Source of the DNA: Distichodus sexfasciatus
Taxonomy: Eukaryota; Chordata; Actinopteri; Characiformes; Distichodontidae
DNA length: 64,000 nucleotides
Direction of reading: 5' to 3'
Assembly: GCA_032718565.1 (NCBI GenBank)
Contig: JAVGVS010000760.1
Coordinates: forward strand, 1 to 64,000
Position numbers and translations under genes: made by a program. Positions 30,201 through 36,184 of this stretch are shown one piece after another. Below the pieces are notes generated by a model, which was given only the letters and a program-made list of their open reading frames with translations, was not told the origin of the DNA and searched no databases. The first letter of the stretch is position 1. Each line of letters begins with the position of its first letter.

Positions 30201-33132
30201 TGCGTTCACAATGACAAATAATCACTCATTTTCACTAACCACTAGACGACCACCATCAACCTAGAGACAACTTTGACAGTGAAAAATGAAATGTAAGTTT
30301 ATGATTGAAGCTACATGTTTAAGTTGTGGTGGGGAATATTAATTCACCTTGTTACAAATTTCATTCTGAGTGCAACATTAGTTAATATTTGCCAAAATTT
30401 AGGCAAAGTTGCAGAGCTCCCATTTTTGACTCACAGCGTAGTTATTTGCTACACACACTCCTATACAGTTACCACAGTAACCATATAGTTATCATCTCAT
30501 AAATTGTGTCTATGGGTGTGCTCACACCCCACCCAGCCCGCCTTCACTCCCCCGAGGCGGGGGATAACAACAAAAAGCCCGAACAGGAAAGCGACCTGAC
30601 CAGCATGGAGTCCTCGGTGCGCTCGTCCTCGTCTCCACCTCGCCGTAATGGCACTGTCACAAGCTTCCAGTCGCCCGATCGCCATGGCAACAGCATCCGT
30701 ACCATCTCCCAGTCCGCCTCGCGCTCTGACGTCAGACCTGTCGCCCTCAACGCCAACGCCGCCGCTACCACCAACACCCCAACCGCGGTCACCCAAAACC
30801 CTCCCTCTTCCTCCTCTTCCTCTGTGGTCCTGCCCCCTGTCAGACCCAAACCCAGACTGGAGCACATCCCAAACAGGTTCGACCTCCTGAACTTCAGACC
30901 ATTTCATTTATACGTCATTTTTCCATATCATCATCATCACAGAATTTCGCTCAACTCCCACCTCGCCCTGTGTAGTACCTACAGGGTTTTGGCCAGCGCT
31001 TCCGTTCCCCAGAGGCAGCTGCACAGGGTGGAGTTTGTTCCCATCAGGTTTGACTTTTTATTACTCCATTTCGATTTTCCGAAAATACTAACCAGTCCCT
31101 CCTGGATTTCGCAGACCTTTTTTGAGATGCGGCCTAAAATGCTTGATTTTGTAGCAGCTTTTCTAAAAAAATTGTGGTGTTTTTAACCATTTTGTTGAAA
31201 TAAAGTTGCTAAAATAATTGTGGTTTTGTACCCTTTTATAATGATTCTTTAACATTTATTTAAAATGAAGGGAACAAAACCACTATTGTTTTTATTAACC
31301 ATTAATCATTAAGTTATTTTTGAAGGTAAATGTGAGGCGTTTTTATCACATATGTTTCCTGCGTCTTCTAAACATAACAAGGAAGTGAGTTTGCTGGCAT
31401 GTGGCTCAACGTTTTGCGGGAAACGATAATGATTGGTCAAAAATTGCGGAAAAGTTGAGGTAATTTGAGGTAAAATTGCATGTTAATAATGATTTTGAAG
31501 GGATTGACTGAATTTACTTTGAGATCGCAACATGGCGAAATCCTGTAGGGTCTGACTAATCTCAGTGGTCGGATTCGGGACCTTACAGATATATATATAT
31601 GTTCATATATCTTTGCAGTGTGAATTTGATTGAAAATTTTATTTGTATTATATTCCAATAATAATAAAAAATTACCAATCAGCCATATTATGACCACTGA
31701 ATAACACTGATCACCTTGTTAATCATTCAATAATTTATTTACTCATTTCATGACAGCTTCCATTTCACAACATTATTGCCAGTTAACAGGGCCAATAACC
31801 TATATTTGAAACAATGCAAAAAAAAGGAGAAATCTGTCAATTTTTTAAATTTTACAAACACCAAGCTCAGCTGAAACACTCCTCTCTCCTCTTCTCCACT
31901 GCATTCGTGAAGCTCCGAGGCTTCAGTGTTGATTGGAAATTACTTGTGTGACATATAGAGACTGTTGTGGGCGGGACATTAAATGAAGCAGTGAATCGAG
32001 AGAAAACGGAACAGAGAGAAGAGACGGCAGTGGAGCCACGTTAGCACACCTTGTAATTACTTAATATCGGTGATGGTCAAAATTAAACACCGATACCGAT
32101 AATCAGCAAAAGGTCTAATTTCGGTCAATTTAGGGGGCCGATATTAGGCATTTTGCTGATTAATTTTAAATTGAATTTAATAGTAATTTTTACTGTTTTT
32201 TCCTCAGGCATCCTGGCTATCTGGGCGGCTCGTGTCGCTCCAAGTCCTACCACCAGATGGCGTACAGCCCTTCGGCACGCTACTCCGACAACATCCACTC
32301 GGAGCCACTGTTCCGAAAAGGCCTCAGACCCGTTGCCCCTCCAGATGCGGGCGTCATTGCGAACCAGAGCTACGTTGGTCGTCGCGCTCACACGGCTCGC
32401 TATGTCATCGTCAACGAGCACGAACCTCGCAAGAAGCTAGCTCGCTCCGCCACCCGGATCCCACGTCATTACCGCCTGCTGGAAGAACCTCCCGAAATTG
32501 TGGAGCTGTACCCCCGTACCGTTGTCAAGCGCTACGTCACCCGAACCCCTCACCGCACACCGCACCCCCACCTGAGCGAGGAAGAAGAGGAAGATGAGGA
32601 AGAAGAAGAAGAAGAAGAAGAAGAAGGAAAAAAGGATGGAGGGAGGAGAGGCTCGGCCAGGCATTCGAACCGGCCGCACTCAATCTCAGACCTTCGCCAC
32701 CCAGCTCGCTTCTACATTGGCGACACGCTGGACGGACGGTTGGCACGGAGTTTGTATGGAGGAGGAGGAGAAGAAGAAGAGGAGGAAGAGGAGGATTATG
32801 AAGAAGATTGGGAAGAGGAAGGTCCTCGCCTTCATTCTCATTCTTATCCAAATAGGACGAACTCTAAAGTTGCAGAGAGGCGAGGAGAGCCTCACGTCAA
32901 GGCAAAAAGCAAGCGTAAGGGCGAGCCCTCGCTGACCGAGTCGGATTCAGCCTCGTTGGCATCCAGCAGCGACCAGCAGAACAGCAGCACTGACCAGTAC
33001 ATACAGGTGATCCATAACAAGGAGAAATACCTGAAACACAATGCCAGGATGACCAAAAAAAGCCCAAAATCCAGTGCAAACTCGGAAGCTAATGCAACCA
33101 AATCAAAAGATCTTGTGTGTTCAAAAGTGTGA
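5826..33132 (+). CDS. tmc3: tmc3, transmembrane channel-like protein 3 (23 coding exons)
   Basis: The coding exons join in frame to a predicted protein of 1195 residues (human TMC3 is about 1100). The TMC family comprises multipass membrane proteins; TMC1 and TMC2 form the hair-cell mechanotransduction channel, while the role of TMC3 is poorly known. Visible here are a charged cytosolic N-terminus (about 1-135), hydrophobic segments near 145-175, 225-255, 325-355, 372-390, 408-428, 530-560, 600-625, 637-660 and 695-730, and a luminal loop with several N-glycosylation sequons (434-525). The family signature CWETYVGQE spans 518-526. The cytosolic tail (about 740-1195) is long, Ser/Pro-rich and carries two Glu runs. 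The long tail and the position next to stard5 and il16 identify tmc3 rather than tmc1 or tmc2. The start is the ATG followed by SAETEP; any upstream non-coding exon was not resolved. All splice sites are GT-AG except intron 6, which is GC-AG. The paralogue call is inference from synteny. Confidence 0.93.
6055..6105. repeat. (TTA)n microsatellite
   Basis: About 16 TTA/ATT units with one GTT interruption, in tmc3 intron 1. The rest of intron 1 (to 6835) is AT-rich with nothing recognised. Confidence 0.9.
6836..6982 (+). CDS. tmc3: tmc3 coding exon 2
   Basis: Codes residues 39-88, acidic then basic (ASDDEDKQEH to MRRKLRVLK). The PWPMRRKLR block is typical of the cytosolic region just before the TMC core. 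It is preceded by a cag acceptor and followed by gtgagt, and ends in phase 2. Confidence 0.9.
6983..8139. other. tmc3 intron 2, first part: nothing recognised
   Basis: AT-rich non-coding sequence. Two similar phrases (TTAACCTCATTTTAATCATAT near 7359 and a relative near 8091) suggest an old internal duplication. Confidence 0.3.
8140..8360. promoter_or_regulatory. Candidate conserved non-coding element in tmc3 intron 2
   Basis: Non-repetitive block, unlike its AT-rich surroundings, with closely spaced ATTA/TAATTA homeodomain-type motifs (AAATTATAATTACC, CGTATTAATGACAC, GAGTAATTATTT). Composition and motif density resemble vertebrate developmental enhancers. No alignment was possible here. Confidence 0.3.
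8878..9690. repeat. Degenerate minisatellite, ~40-46-bp unit
   Basis: About 18 diverged tandem units of the type CACAAGATAATAACTTG, a short spacer, then GAGATAATTAACTTG. Each unit is partly self-complementary. Units differ by substitutions and small indels, so the array is old. Confidence 0.85.
9691..10607. other. tmc3 intron 2, middle: no gene seen
   Basis: Non-coding. The 10240-10400 part is non-repetitive and moderately GC-rich and could contain regulatory sequence; nothing specific can be shown. Confidence 0.3.
10611..10648. repeat. GT microsatellite
   Basis: About 15 GT units plus imperfect extensions in tmc3 intron 2. Confidence 0.9.
11000..11400. repeat. Repeat fragment with CGATTC phrases
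   Basis: Sequence rich in ACGATTC/GAATCG phrases ending near GAATCATGATTCGATTT. It resembles the internal part of the hAT-like element at 25042-25449 and sequence near 39230-39330. Boundaries are unclear. Confidence 0.45.
11438..11513 (+). CDS. tmc3: tmc3 coding exon 3
   Basis: Codes residues 88-113 (KQARAIVLQYEGRLTRTRGY), a conserved pre-membrane cytosolic stretch of the family. Acceptor gttgcag, donor gtatgt; ends on a codon boundary. Confidence 0.88.
12240..12480. promoter_or_regulatory. Candidate conserved non-coding element in tmc3 intron 3
   Basis: About 240 bases of non-repetitive sequence dense in homeodomain-type cores (CTTTAATTAAAA, AAATTAATTAAC, GAATTATTAATTATGG) with a more balanced base composition than the intron around it. 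It ends about 150 bases before exon 4. Typical look of a deeply conserved vertebrate enhancer, but this is inference. Confidence 0.35.
12628..12709 (+). CDS. tmc3: tmc3 coding exon 4
   Basis: Codes residues 114-141, including ISRVLYNILVLFVPWEMRIK, which in TMC proteins immediately precedes the first membrane segment. Acceptor tttgcag, donor gtgaga; ends in phase 1. Confidence 0.92.
12850..12956 (+). CDS. tmc3: tmc3 coding exon 5 (first membrane segment)
   Basis: Codes residues 141-176. It holds the first strongly hydrophobic segment, [20 protein letters not shown], a conserved TMC block. Acceptor tattttcag; donor gtttga is weak, but the phase fits. Confidence 0.93.
13273..13812 (+). mobile_element. 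Deleted Tc1-like transposon copy (second family)
   Basis: 540 bp with about 50-bp inverted ends starting TACACTGCCCTCCAAAAG, flanked by TA. Near 13580-13630 the plus strand reads RAVIAANGGYFDESKI, the C-terminal end of a Tc1/mariner transposase. Internally deleted and frameshifted. It lies in tmc3 intron 5. Confidence 0.88.
14328..14426 (+). CDS. tmc3: tmc3 coding exon 6 (GC donor)
   Basis: Codes residues 177-209 (LLAGAPFGTT to DLDTIWSLG). Joining exon 7 gives the conserved WSLGGYLQYSVLFYGYYG. This needs the exon to end right before gcaaga, a GC-type donor. The only nearby gt would shift the frame. Confidence 0.9.
14427..14726 (+). other. tmc3 intron 6, a GC-AG intron
   Basis: 300-bp intron starting gcaaga and ending ttccag. 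Contains a duplicated phrase (TTTCCGTTTCCATTTCCAG and a relative) before the acceptor. Confidence 0.75.
14727..14869 (+). CDS. tmc3: tmc3 coding exon 7 (second membrane segment)
   Basis: Codes residues 210-257. Starts with GYLQYSVLFYGYYGN and ends with the second membrane helix, LAYFLVGMAVFAYSFITLL. Acceptor ttccag, donor gtaata; ends in phase 2. Confidence 0.95.
14870..15977. other. tmc3 intron 7: AT-rich, one CA microsatellite
   Basis: No gene. A CA run sits at about 15100-15122. Otherwise AT-rich sequence without recognised elements. Confidence 0.4.
15978..16125 (+). CDS. tmc3: tmc3 coding exon 8
   Basis: Codes residues 257-306. Contains NYTFCWRIFCAWDYLIGNPE, a TMC-family cytosolic block, then AAESKGAAIVNGIR. 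Acceptor taacag, donor gtgagg; ends on a codon boundary. Confidence 0.95.
16150..16280. repeat. tRNA-SINE-like fragment
   Basis: A GGTTAGGATACTCACCTC phrase followed by GGTTCG and CACCACCATCATTGG resembles the head and body of the SINE at 59545-59710. The start is replaced by a GGT repeat. It is close to the exon 8 donor. Confidence 0.5.
16562..16604. repeat. CT microsatellite
   Basis: About 20 uninterrupted TC units in tmc3 intron 8. Confidence 0.92.
16939..16982 (+). CDS. tmc3: tmc3 coding exon 9 (44-bp exon)
   Basis: A very short exon coding EAIVEEQEKKKETS plus two bases of Leu (residues 307-321). It is a highly charged linker that directly precedes the third membrane segment in TMC proteins. 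Acceptor ttgaag, donor gtaagt. Confidence 0.92.
17389..17662. repeat. CA-rich minisatellite, ~115-bp unit in two copies
   Basis: Two near-identical units contain CATGCATGTGCATGCACAAA, CATTCATSCATACC and AAATACACA, separated by a CA run and followed by further CACATGCA repeats. The reverse-strand frames are Cys/Val artefacts. Confidence 0.85.
17916..18262 (+). mobile_element. tRNA-derived SINE with L2-like tail
   Basis: About 345 bp. The head has a pol III B-box-like GGGCTCGAACCCC. The body has TTTGCATGCTCTCCCTGTG and GGGTTTTCTCCGGGTG phrases. The tail has CCTGGGATAGGCTCC and ends in ATGAATGAATGAATA. These phrases typify a widespread fish SINE. It ends about 60 bases before tmc3 exon 10. Confidence 0.82.
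18322..18469 (+). CDS. tmc3: tmc3 coding exon 10 (third membrane segment)
   Basis: Codes residues 321-370. Hydrophobic helix NILVLLSLSGSIYLIYFVVD is followed by a charged helix rich in Glu and Lys (RSQKLEQQKAELTLWEKNE). Acceptor tcctcag; donor gtttga, the same unusual hexamer as exon 5. Confidence 0.95.
18837..18946 (+). CDS. tmc3: tmc3 coding exon 11
   Basis: Codes residues 371-407: membrane segment VVVSLITMIAPSAFELVAQL followed by EMYHPRTSLRFQLGR, both characteristic of TMC channels. Acceptor gttag, donor gtctga; ends in phase 2. Confidence 0.95.
19050..19128 (+). CDS. tmc3: tmc3 coding exon 12
   Basis: Codes residues 407-433, the membrane helix [20 protein letters not shown]. Acceptor tcatcag, donor gtaaat; ends on a codon boundary. 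Confidence 0.94.
19129..19524. other. tmc3 intron 12: AT-rich, nothing recognised
   Basis: 396 bases of AT-rich intron with many short TTAAAT/ATGTAT phrases; no element boundaries seen. Confidence 0.4.
19525..19800 (+). CDS. tmc3: tmc3 coding exon 13 (luminal loop, CWETYVGQ)
   Basis: Codes residues 434-525, a long polar loop with likely N-glycosylation sequons (NGS, NST, NLS, NHT). It ends QQDQCWETYVGQ, the TMC signature that continues with E in exon 14. A long ATT microsatellite starts about 10 bases after the donor gtcaga. Confidence 0.95.
19808..19868. repeat. (ATT)n microsatellite
   Basis: About 20 ATT units with one ATC interruption, starting about 8 bases inside tmc3 intron 13. Confidence 0.92.
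20062..20098. repeat. (ATTT)n microsatellite
   Basis: About eight TTTA units in tmc3 intron 13. Confidence 0.88.
20580..20695 (+). repeat. Direct repeat copy A
   Basis: Contains TGGAAGCTACAGC, GGTTACTTAATGAAACTAT and GCGTTAGACAG, matching copy B at 21897-22003 in the same orientation with about 85-90 percent identity by eye. Confidence 0.7.
20696..21896. repeat. AT-rich degenerate repeats between two direct repeats
   Basis: About 1.2 kb of very AT-rich DNA in which phrases such as ACTTTTAATGT, CAAAAATACATTACAGA and TTTACAGACTA recur many times. It looks like an old, decayed tandem array. Confidence 0.6.
21897..22003 (+). repeat. Direct repeat copy B
   Basis: Partner of the repeat at 20580-20695. 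It lies about 100 bases upstream of tmc3 exon 14. Confidence 0.7.
22034..22064. repeat. (GGA)n microsatellite
   Basis: About nine GGA units shortly before tmc3 exon 14. Confidence 0.88.
22105..22233 (+). CDS. tmc3: tmc3 coding exon 14
   Basis: Codes residues 526-568: EMLKLSIIDMIFTVASILLI and the rest of a membrane helix, then a cytosolic turn with three consecutive Cys (DCCCWDLESKF). Acceptor ttcgcag, donor gtgagt; phase 0 at both ends. Confidence 0.95.
22329..22396 (+). CDS. tmc3: tmc3 coding exon 15
   Basis: Codes residues 569-591, PEYGEFKIAENVLHLIYNQG plus MIW, a near-invariant TMC block. The intron before it is only 95 bp. Acceptor tttacag, donor gtaatt; ends in phase 2. Confidence 0.95.
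22645..22725 (+). mobile_element. SINE tail fragment
   Basis: Matches only the 3' end of the SINE at 17916-18262: TCCCGGGATAGGCTCTGGTC, then GGATAATGAATAAATGAATA. A truncated copy in tmc3 intron 15. Confidence 0.75.
22835..22963 (+). CDS. tmc3: tmc3 coding exon 16
   Basis: Codes residues 591-634: [20 protein letters not shown] leading into a membrane segment, then [20 protein letters not shown]. The acceptor gtag follows a CT repeat. Donor gtcatc; ends in phase 2. Confidence 0.95.
22978..23019. repeat. (TAC)n/(TAA)n microsatellite
   Basis: Compound trinucleotide repeat, about 7 TAC/CTA units then 8 TAA units, starting about 12 bases after the tmc3 exon 16 donor. Confidence 0.88.
23245..23274. 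repeat. GT microsatellite
   Basis: About 14 GT units in tmc3 intron 16. Confidence 0.92.
23345..23735. repeat. Long polypurine tract
   Basis: About 390 bases dominated by GAGA, GAAA and AAAG on the plus strand, interrupted by ACT and CT phrases. Same strand bias as the tract at 1088-1480. Confidence 0.82.
24185..24415. repeat. (AAAG)n microsatellite and purine tract
   Basis: About 19 perfect GAAA units, then 150 bases of less regular AG-rich sequence and a short GAGTT/GAGAT run. It lies some 130 bases before tmc3 exon 17. Confidence 0.9.
24552..24662 (+). CDS. tmc3: tmc3 coding exon 17
   Basis: Codes residues 634-671: [20 protein letters not shown] is a membrane helix, followed by IVRYRPSQHCGPFR, a conserved TMC loop. 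Acceptor gtgtcag, donor gtacat; ends in phase 2. Confidence 0.95.
25042..25449. mobile_element. Non-autonomous hAT-like element (408 bp)
   Basis: Starts TAGGGCTGGGTATCG and ends GAACCCAGCCCTA, flanked by TCTGGTTT and CCTGGTTT, an 8-bp target duplication with one mismatch. The interior has repeated GATTCGATTC phrases near both ends. Inserted into the element at 24924-26926. Confidence 0.8.
25833..26549. mobile_element. Non-autonomous DNA transposon with TAGCCAGGTTTCCATCC ends
   Basis: About 715 bp with inverted ends TAGCCAGGTTTCCATCC and GGATGGAAACTTGGCTA. Flanks suggest a TA or very short duplication. The interior is rich in CGAT/ATCG and GCGAAAA phrases; open frames in it have no known domain. 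Confidence 0.7.
26945..27854. mobile_element. hAT-like element with perfect 8-bp target duplication
   Basis: 910 bp, ends CAGGGGTGGAA and TTCCACCTCTG, flanked on both sides by the identical octamer GTGGCTAT (26937-26944 and 27855-27862). Repeated AGTACTTGTACTTTTA phrases lie inside both ends. No transposase; the end type and 8-bp duplication define a hAT-type non-autonomous copy. Confidence 0.9.
27989..28114 (+). CDS. tmc3: tmc3 coding exon 18
   Basis: Codes residues 671-713: GQEKIYDIISETIEKDFPLW, then membrane-entering VTSPVVVLPALLLLL. The 3.3-kb intron before it contains stacked transposon insertions. Acceptor tcttcag, donor gtgagt; ends in phase 2. Confidence 0.95.
28202..28280 (+). CDS. 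tmc3: tmc3 coding exon 19 (last membrane segment)
   Basis: Codes residues 713-739: FMLIYYLQSIARSLKFTNNQ completes the last helix and starts the amphipathic post-membrane stretch. The intron before it is 87 bp. Acceptor tttccag, donor gtgagt. Confidence 0.94.
28521..29022. mobile_element. MITE family 'GGATTTCGC', copy 1
   Basis: Starts CAGACCCTTCAGGATTTCGC and ends GCGAAATCCTGGAG. The internal phrase TTTATCACACGTTTCCTGTG and an AAACGTAACAAGGAAG block are shared with three other copies in this window. It ends about 55 bases before tmc3 exon 20. Confidence 0.8.
29079..29121 (+). CDS. tmc3: tmc3 coding exon 20 (43-bp exon)
   Basis: Codes ERTEDKKKVFQLAA plus the first base of an Ala codon (residues 740-754). 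It is the charged helix that follows the last membrane segment in TMC proteins (ERTEDKKKVF). Acceptor ccaaag, donor gtaaac. Confidence 0.9.
29695..29805 (-). mobile_element. tRNA-derived SINE fragment (minus strand)
   Basis: Reads GATGGTAGTGCTGGAGGTAG then GATTCGAACCCATGAGCTC on the plus strand, matching the reverse-oriented SINE at 59793-60005, including the B-box-like GATTCGAACCC. Confidence 0.65.
30040..30220 (+). mobile_element. tRNA-derived SINE (second type)
   Basis: GGTCGGCGGTTCGAATGCCA is the B-box region. The body TGCCCACTGCTCCTTCATGG and the ending CACAATGACAAATAATCACT match a common fish SINE, also seen at 58440-58620. Confidence 0.7.
30537..30876 (+). CDS. tmc3: tmc3 coding exon 21 (Ser/Pro-rich tail)
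   Basis: Codes residues 754-867 of the cytosolic tail: ARLHSPEAGDNNKKPEQESD, then Ser-rich, Ala/Thr-rich and Pro-rich low-complexity sequence ending RPKPRLEHIPN. The acceptor is C-rich (cacccag). The phase fits exon 20. The donor gttcga is weak and the reading frame stays open beyond it. Confidence 0.85.
30877..30984 (+). other. tmc3 intron 21, short and open in frame
   Basis: 108 bp (36 codons) with no stop in the reading frame that runs through exons 21 and 22. The donor gttcga is weak. Retention would add 36 residues including four consecutive His. Confidence 0.55.
30985..31047 (+). CDS. tmc3: tmc3 coding exon 22 (63-bp symmetrical exon)
   Basis: A 63-bp exon in phase 2 at both ends, coding VLASASVPQRQLHRVEFVPI between split Arg codons (residues 867-888). 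A pyrimidine-rich tract ending ctacag precedes it and gtttga follows it. Because it is symmetrical it can be included or skipped without changing the frame. Supported by splice signals and phase only, not by a recalled homologue. Confidence 0.65.
31093..31554. mobile_element. MITE family 'GGATTTCGC', copy 2
   Basis: Starts CAGTCCCTCCTGGATTTCGC and ends GCGAAATCCTGTAGGGTCTG, a clear 20-bp inverted repeat. Same orientation as copy 1, sharing the TTTTATCACATATGTTTCC and AAACATAACAAGGAAG blocks. Begins 45 bases after tmc3 exon 22. Confidence 0.85.
31555..32207. other. Rest of tmc3 intron 22: AT-rich, repeat fragment
   Basis: No gene. 32060-32150 has CCGATACCGATAATC phrases like those at 36500-36800 and 43397-43480, so it is probably a fragment of that dispersed repeat. 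Confidence 0.4.
32208..33132 (+). CDS. tmc3: tmc3 last coding exon (acidic tail, stop)
   Basis: Codes residues 888-1195. It opens HPGYLGGSCRSKSYHQMAYS, then basic and Pro-rich sequence. Two Glu/Asp runs (about 1012-1030 and 1074-1093) lie in the middle, and the exon ends with a Ser-rich region and YIQVIHNKEKYLKHNARM. The last motif is tail sequence shared across the TMC1/2/3 subgroup. Acceptor cctcag; TGA stop. Confidence 0.92.
32590..32634. repeat. In-frame (GAA)n coding repeat
   Basis: Within the last tmc3 exon, about 13 GAA/GAG codons give a Glu run. A second acidic tract at 32758-32820 is GAG/GAA plus Asp and Tyr. In-frame repeats likely vary in length between individuals. Confidence 0.9.
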
Positions 33133-35449
33133 GCGTTTAGTAATTGTTGTCACCTTGTTCTCTTTATTTTTTCTTCTTCTGCTTCTTTTTGAAACCAGTT
33201 TCATGGATTAAATGTTTATCTCATTGAGGAGATTTTGGATATTACAGTCATTAACCCAATTGCTCCCTTTTTTGGCCACAAAGGGGAAGCCACCATTAAG
33301 GCTTTGTAGTGCAGCACAATATTGTTGGGTAGGCAAAAAATACTAAAAGGTAGGAGCTGTATTTTTGCACGGATCAAATAAATGTTTGCTTAAATGTGAC
33401 AGATAATGGATTTTGCTCTCTAAAATAGATAAATACTGATTATATAGTATTTAACTGATGTAAAGGGTTATTTAGGTATGTACTTAAAGTATAAATCAAT
33501 TAGAAGCAGTGTAGCAAGCAGTTGGGTGCAAACCACTTTGGCTAATCATTAACTTTTGGTTGTGTTGGCAAAGCGCCATGGGTTAAAGCTTACATCAGTG
33601 TTGAGCCTTCTACTGCTGTTGTATGGAAAGTTTTTCATCAAAATTCATTCCAATACACTGGGTTTGCAAAAAGAGTGATTGTAGTGGAGTTCGAATTGAA
33701 TATTCAGTAACACTGAATAGAGATAAATAGCAAGAATCGATAGTGTTTCTGATCAGCAATGCTGTAATTTACTCCGAGGTGTGGAAAATAAAAATCTGAA
33801 AACATTTTAAAATAATGTATTTTTATTTCTCTACAGCTACAGGAATGTACACTGCACACTACTGACCCTGTAGCTTGTACAAAACGTCTTCAAAAAACAG
33901 TTTTCATTTTCAAATTCTGTTCCCTCTGTGAAATCTCTTTGTTAGAGTTATTTGGTGATTATTTTTTTAAGTGTTCAACTTTATTTTGTGTTTGAACATA
34001 TATATTTTGTCAATTTCTTTCAGTTGAATAATTTAGTCTTTTTCATCTCACAAAACAGTTTTATGTGCTAGACTTGAGTGAGGTTCTGTTTACAGTAAAT
34101 CCACGTAACTCAGGTTAAAAAACCGACTCCAACAGGATTCGAATCATCACAATCATTTAGCAGATCTCGCAGTCAGATAATTAAATAAAATGTATTGTTT
34201 ACTTTATTTAAAATAATCAAATTGAAGAATGTGATTTATATGGTTTGATGTGGAGAGCCAATTTTGCCACTTGAATTCAGCGTCTCTGGCAACCAGTTAT
34301 GATTCGGTTTCTGAATTACTGCTGGACTTAAATGGAGCCAGGCAAGATAAAACTGTGCCACACTTGTAGCATGTGATTAAGTAAATACACTATAAAACAT
34401 ATTTTCAATCCATACTGTTTATCAGACCGTGTATTTTGTTCTTGTAGTTGAGAATGAAAAAACAAAGTTTTTTTTACTGAAGGAATATCGACTGCAAAGC
34501 CTGGGATTCGACTCTTCACAATAATACTCGACTCATCAAGTCACCAATAAACAAAGCGTTTACCTTGTTAACGTTCAAATTAAATTAAAGACATATTCAA
34601 GAATGTGATCTACATGAAATAATTTGGAGAATTAATTTGGACAACTGAACTCTTCGTTCATGTTACATTTATAATTGAGAAAAGAACCTGTAACCTGAGC
34701 GAAGTGTCCTAAAGACATTATTATTTAAATTATTATTTAAATGGTGGTAACTGTTGAAAGTAAATATTTTTCACTGCCAAAATGACGTTTCAATCGATAC
34801 TGTTTTATTTGTTTAAACCTTGTAATTTGTTTCTGGAACTGAGAATCGTGAAGATCACTGGAATCGAGTCAGTCGACTCTAAACATGAATCGGAGCTTCA
34901 GACTGTTCATTCCTATTTGGGCAAGCGAGCGCCCTCTAGTGGTTATTACAACCCGGAAGAGGTTGAAGTGTTGTAGTTCTCCGTGTAGACGGTCATTGAG
35001 AAAACACACTTTGCTTCCCAAAAAATGAACTACATTTCCCAGAATGCAACGATATGCGAGCAGAGGAAACGGGGACGTCCACACTTTTAGCGCTATCTCC
35101 CGGTATCGCTGCTCTCTCCAAATGGAAGGTGGTTATCGATTTTTCTTGCTGTTAGTCAGAACTGCGTAAAAGGCATTAGTCTGGAAAAAAAATCGATATT
35201 AATCAGAGAGATGCGCGTTCAACAAACAAAATCTAAGTGGAGAGCTGTGGCGGTTTGGACTGACACGAATGAATGAATGAATGAATGAGTAAATTAGTTG
35301 CTAGTGTTCACATGATTTTTACGAGTCGACACGGGTTTTTTTTATTGCTGCTGTTGCTGGATCTTTTGGTTCTTAGTTTGGCTCTAGCAGTCAGAGAAAT
35401 CTTAAATTGCTGTGTTGTTTTGCGTCAAGAAAAAGCATTTTAATAAAAA
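33133..35449. other. tmc3 to stard5 spacer, presumed tmc3 3' UTR and stard5 promoter
   Basis: No coding region seen. A possible polyadenylation signal AATAAA lies at 33377-33382 and more A-rich runs near 33790. The last part (about 34920-35330) has a higher GC content and several short repeated phrases. It probably holds the stard5 promoter, but no TATA box or defined start site is evident. A GAAT microsatellite sits at 35268-35290. Confidence 0.5.
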
Positions 35450-35539
35450 ATGGATTATCAGGAAAAGGCCAGTTCCGTGGCAGAGCGCCTCCTCAGCTAC
35501 AGGAAGGACGAGTCCGGTTGGAAAAGCTGCAAGAAAACG
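35450..35539 (+). CDS. stard5: stard5 coding exon 1 (start, GC donor)
   Basis: Codes residues 1-30, MDYQEKASSVAERLLSYRKD then ESGWKSCKKT. The next exon must follow directly to keep the family alignment, which puts the donor at gcaagt, the consensus GC-type donor. Using the gt four bases further would give an immediate stop. Confidence 0.92.
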
Positions 35540-36141
35540 GCAAGTATTTCGTCTTTATTTATTTTGTTGGTAAATGAGTGAAGGTGAAGAAGACTGATGA
35601 AGGTGTGATTGTGTTTGTGTAGAATGAAGTTGTGGTGTACTGGAGACCTTCGTCCGAATTCCCTGGGAACGTGTAAGTGGAATAAAGTGTCTAAATCTCT
35701 CTGTCTAAACGAGTTCACTCGTTCACAATCATTTCTCTGTTCACTCAGAAATCATGTGAACACTGAAAATTCATTCATTCATGTAAACAATAACAAATCA
35801 ATTAATCTGTTCATTCTGTGTCTTCAAGTCTATGTTCACTCATAAAATCATATGAACATTAAAAAGTCATTAATTCTCTCTGTATTTACTGGTAAAAATG
35901 TGAAAACTAACAACTCATTCATTCATTCATTCATTCAATCGCTGTTCACGCAAAACAAACACCTCGTTTACCCAGTTCATGTCTTCAAGTTTCTGTTAAC
36001 TTGAACATTAACCTGAACATTAACCATTCATTCATTCATTCATTCATTCATTCATTCATTCATTCATTATCTCCCTCTTTCAGTGTTTGCTCCCTGCTTC
36101 ACTCTCTTACTTTTATTCTCTCTCTCTAGTACCTTATAATT

Positions 36142-36184
<43 letters not shown>

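Larger units (their letters stand above)
29581..30440. mobile_element. Tc1-like non-autonomous element with SINE insertions
   Basis: Inverted ends TACAGTGTGAGTCAAAAA and TTTTTGACTCACAGCGTA. Sub-terminal phrases (GAAATTCTTTCACTATTGC, ATTTGCCAAAATTTAGG) are shared with the element at 38458-39508. tRNA-SINE-like sequence with GGATTCGAACCC occupies the middle. Confidence 0.65.

Noticed and set aside
35268..36070. ATTC/GAAT repeats taken as a CRISPR-like array
   Set aside because: Simple tetranucleotide microsatellites in a vertebrate intron with no spacers of fixed length.
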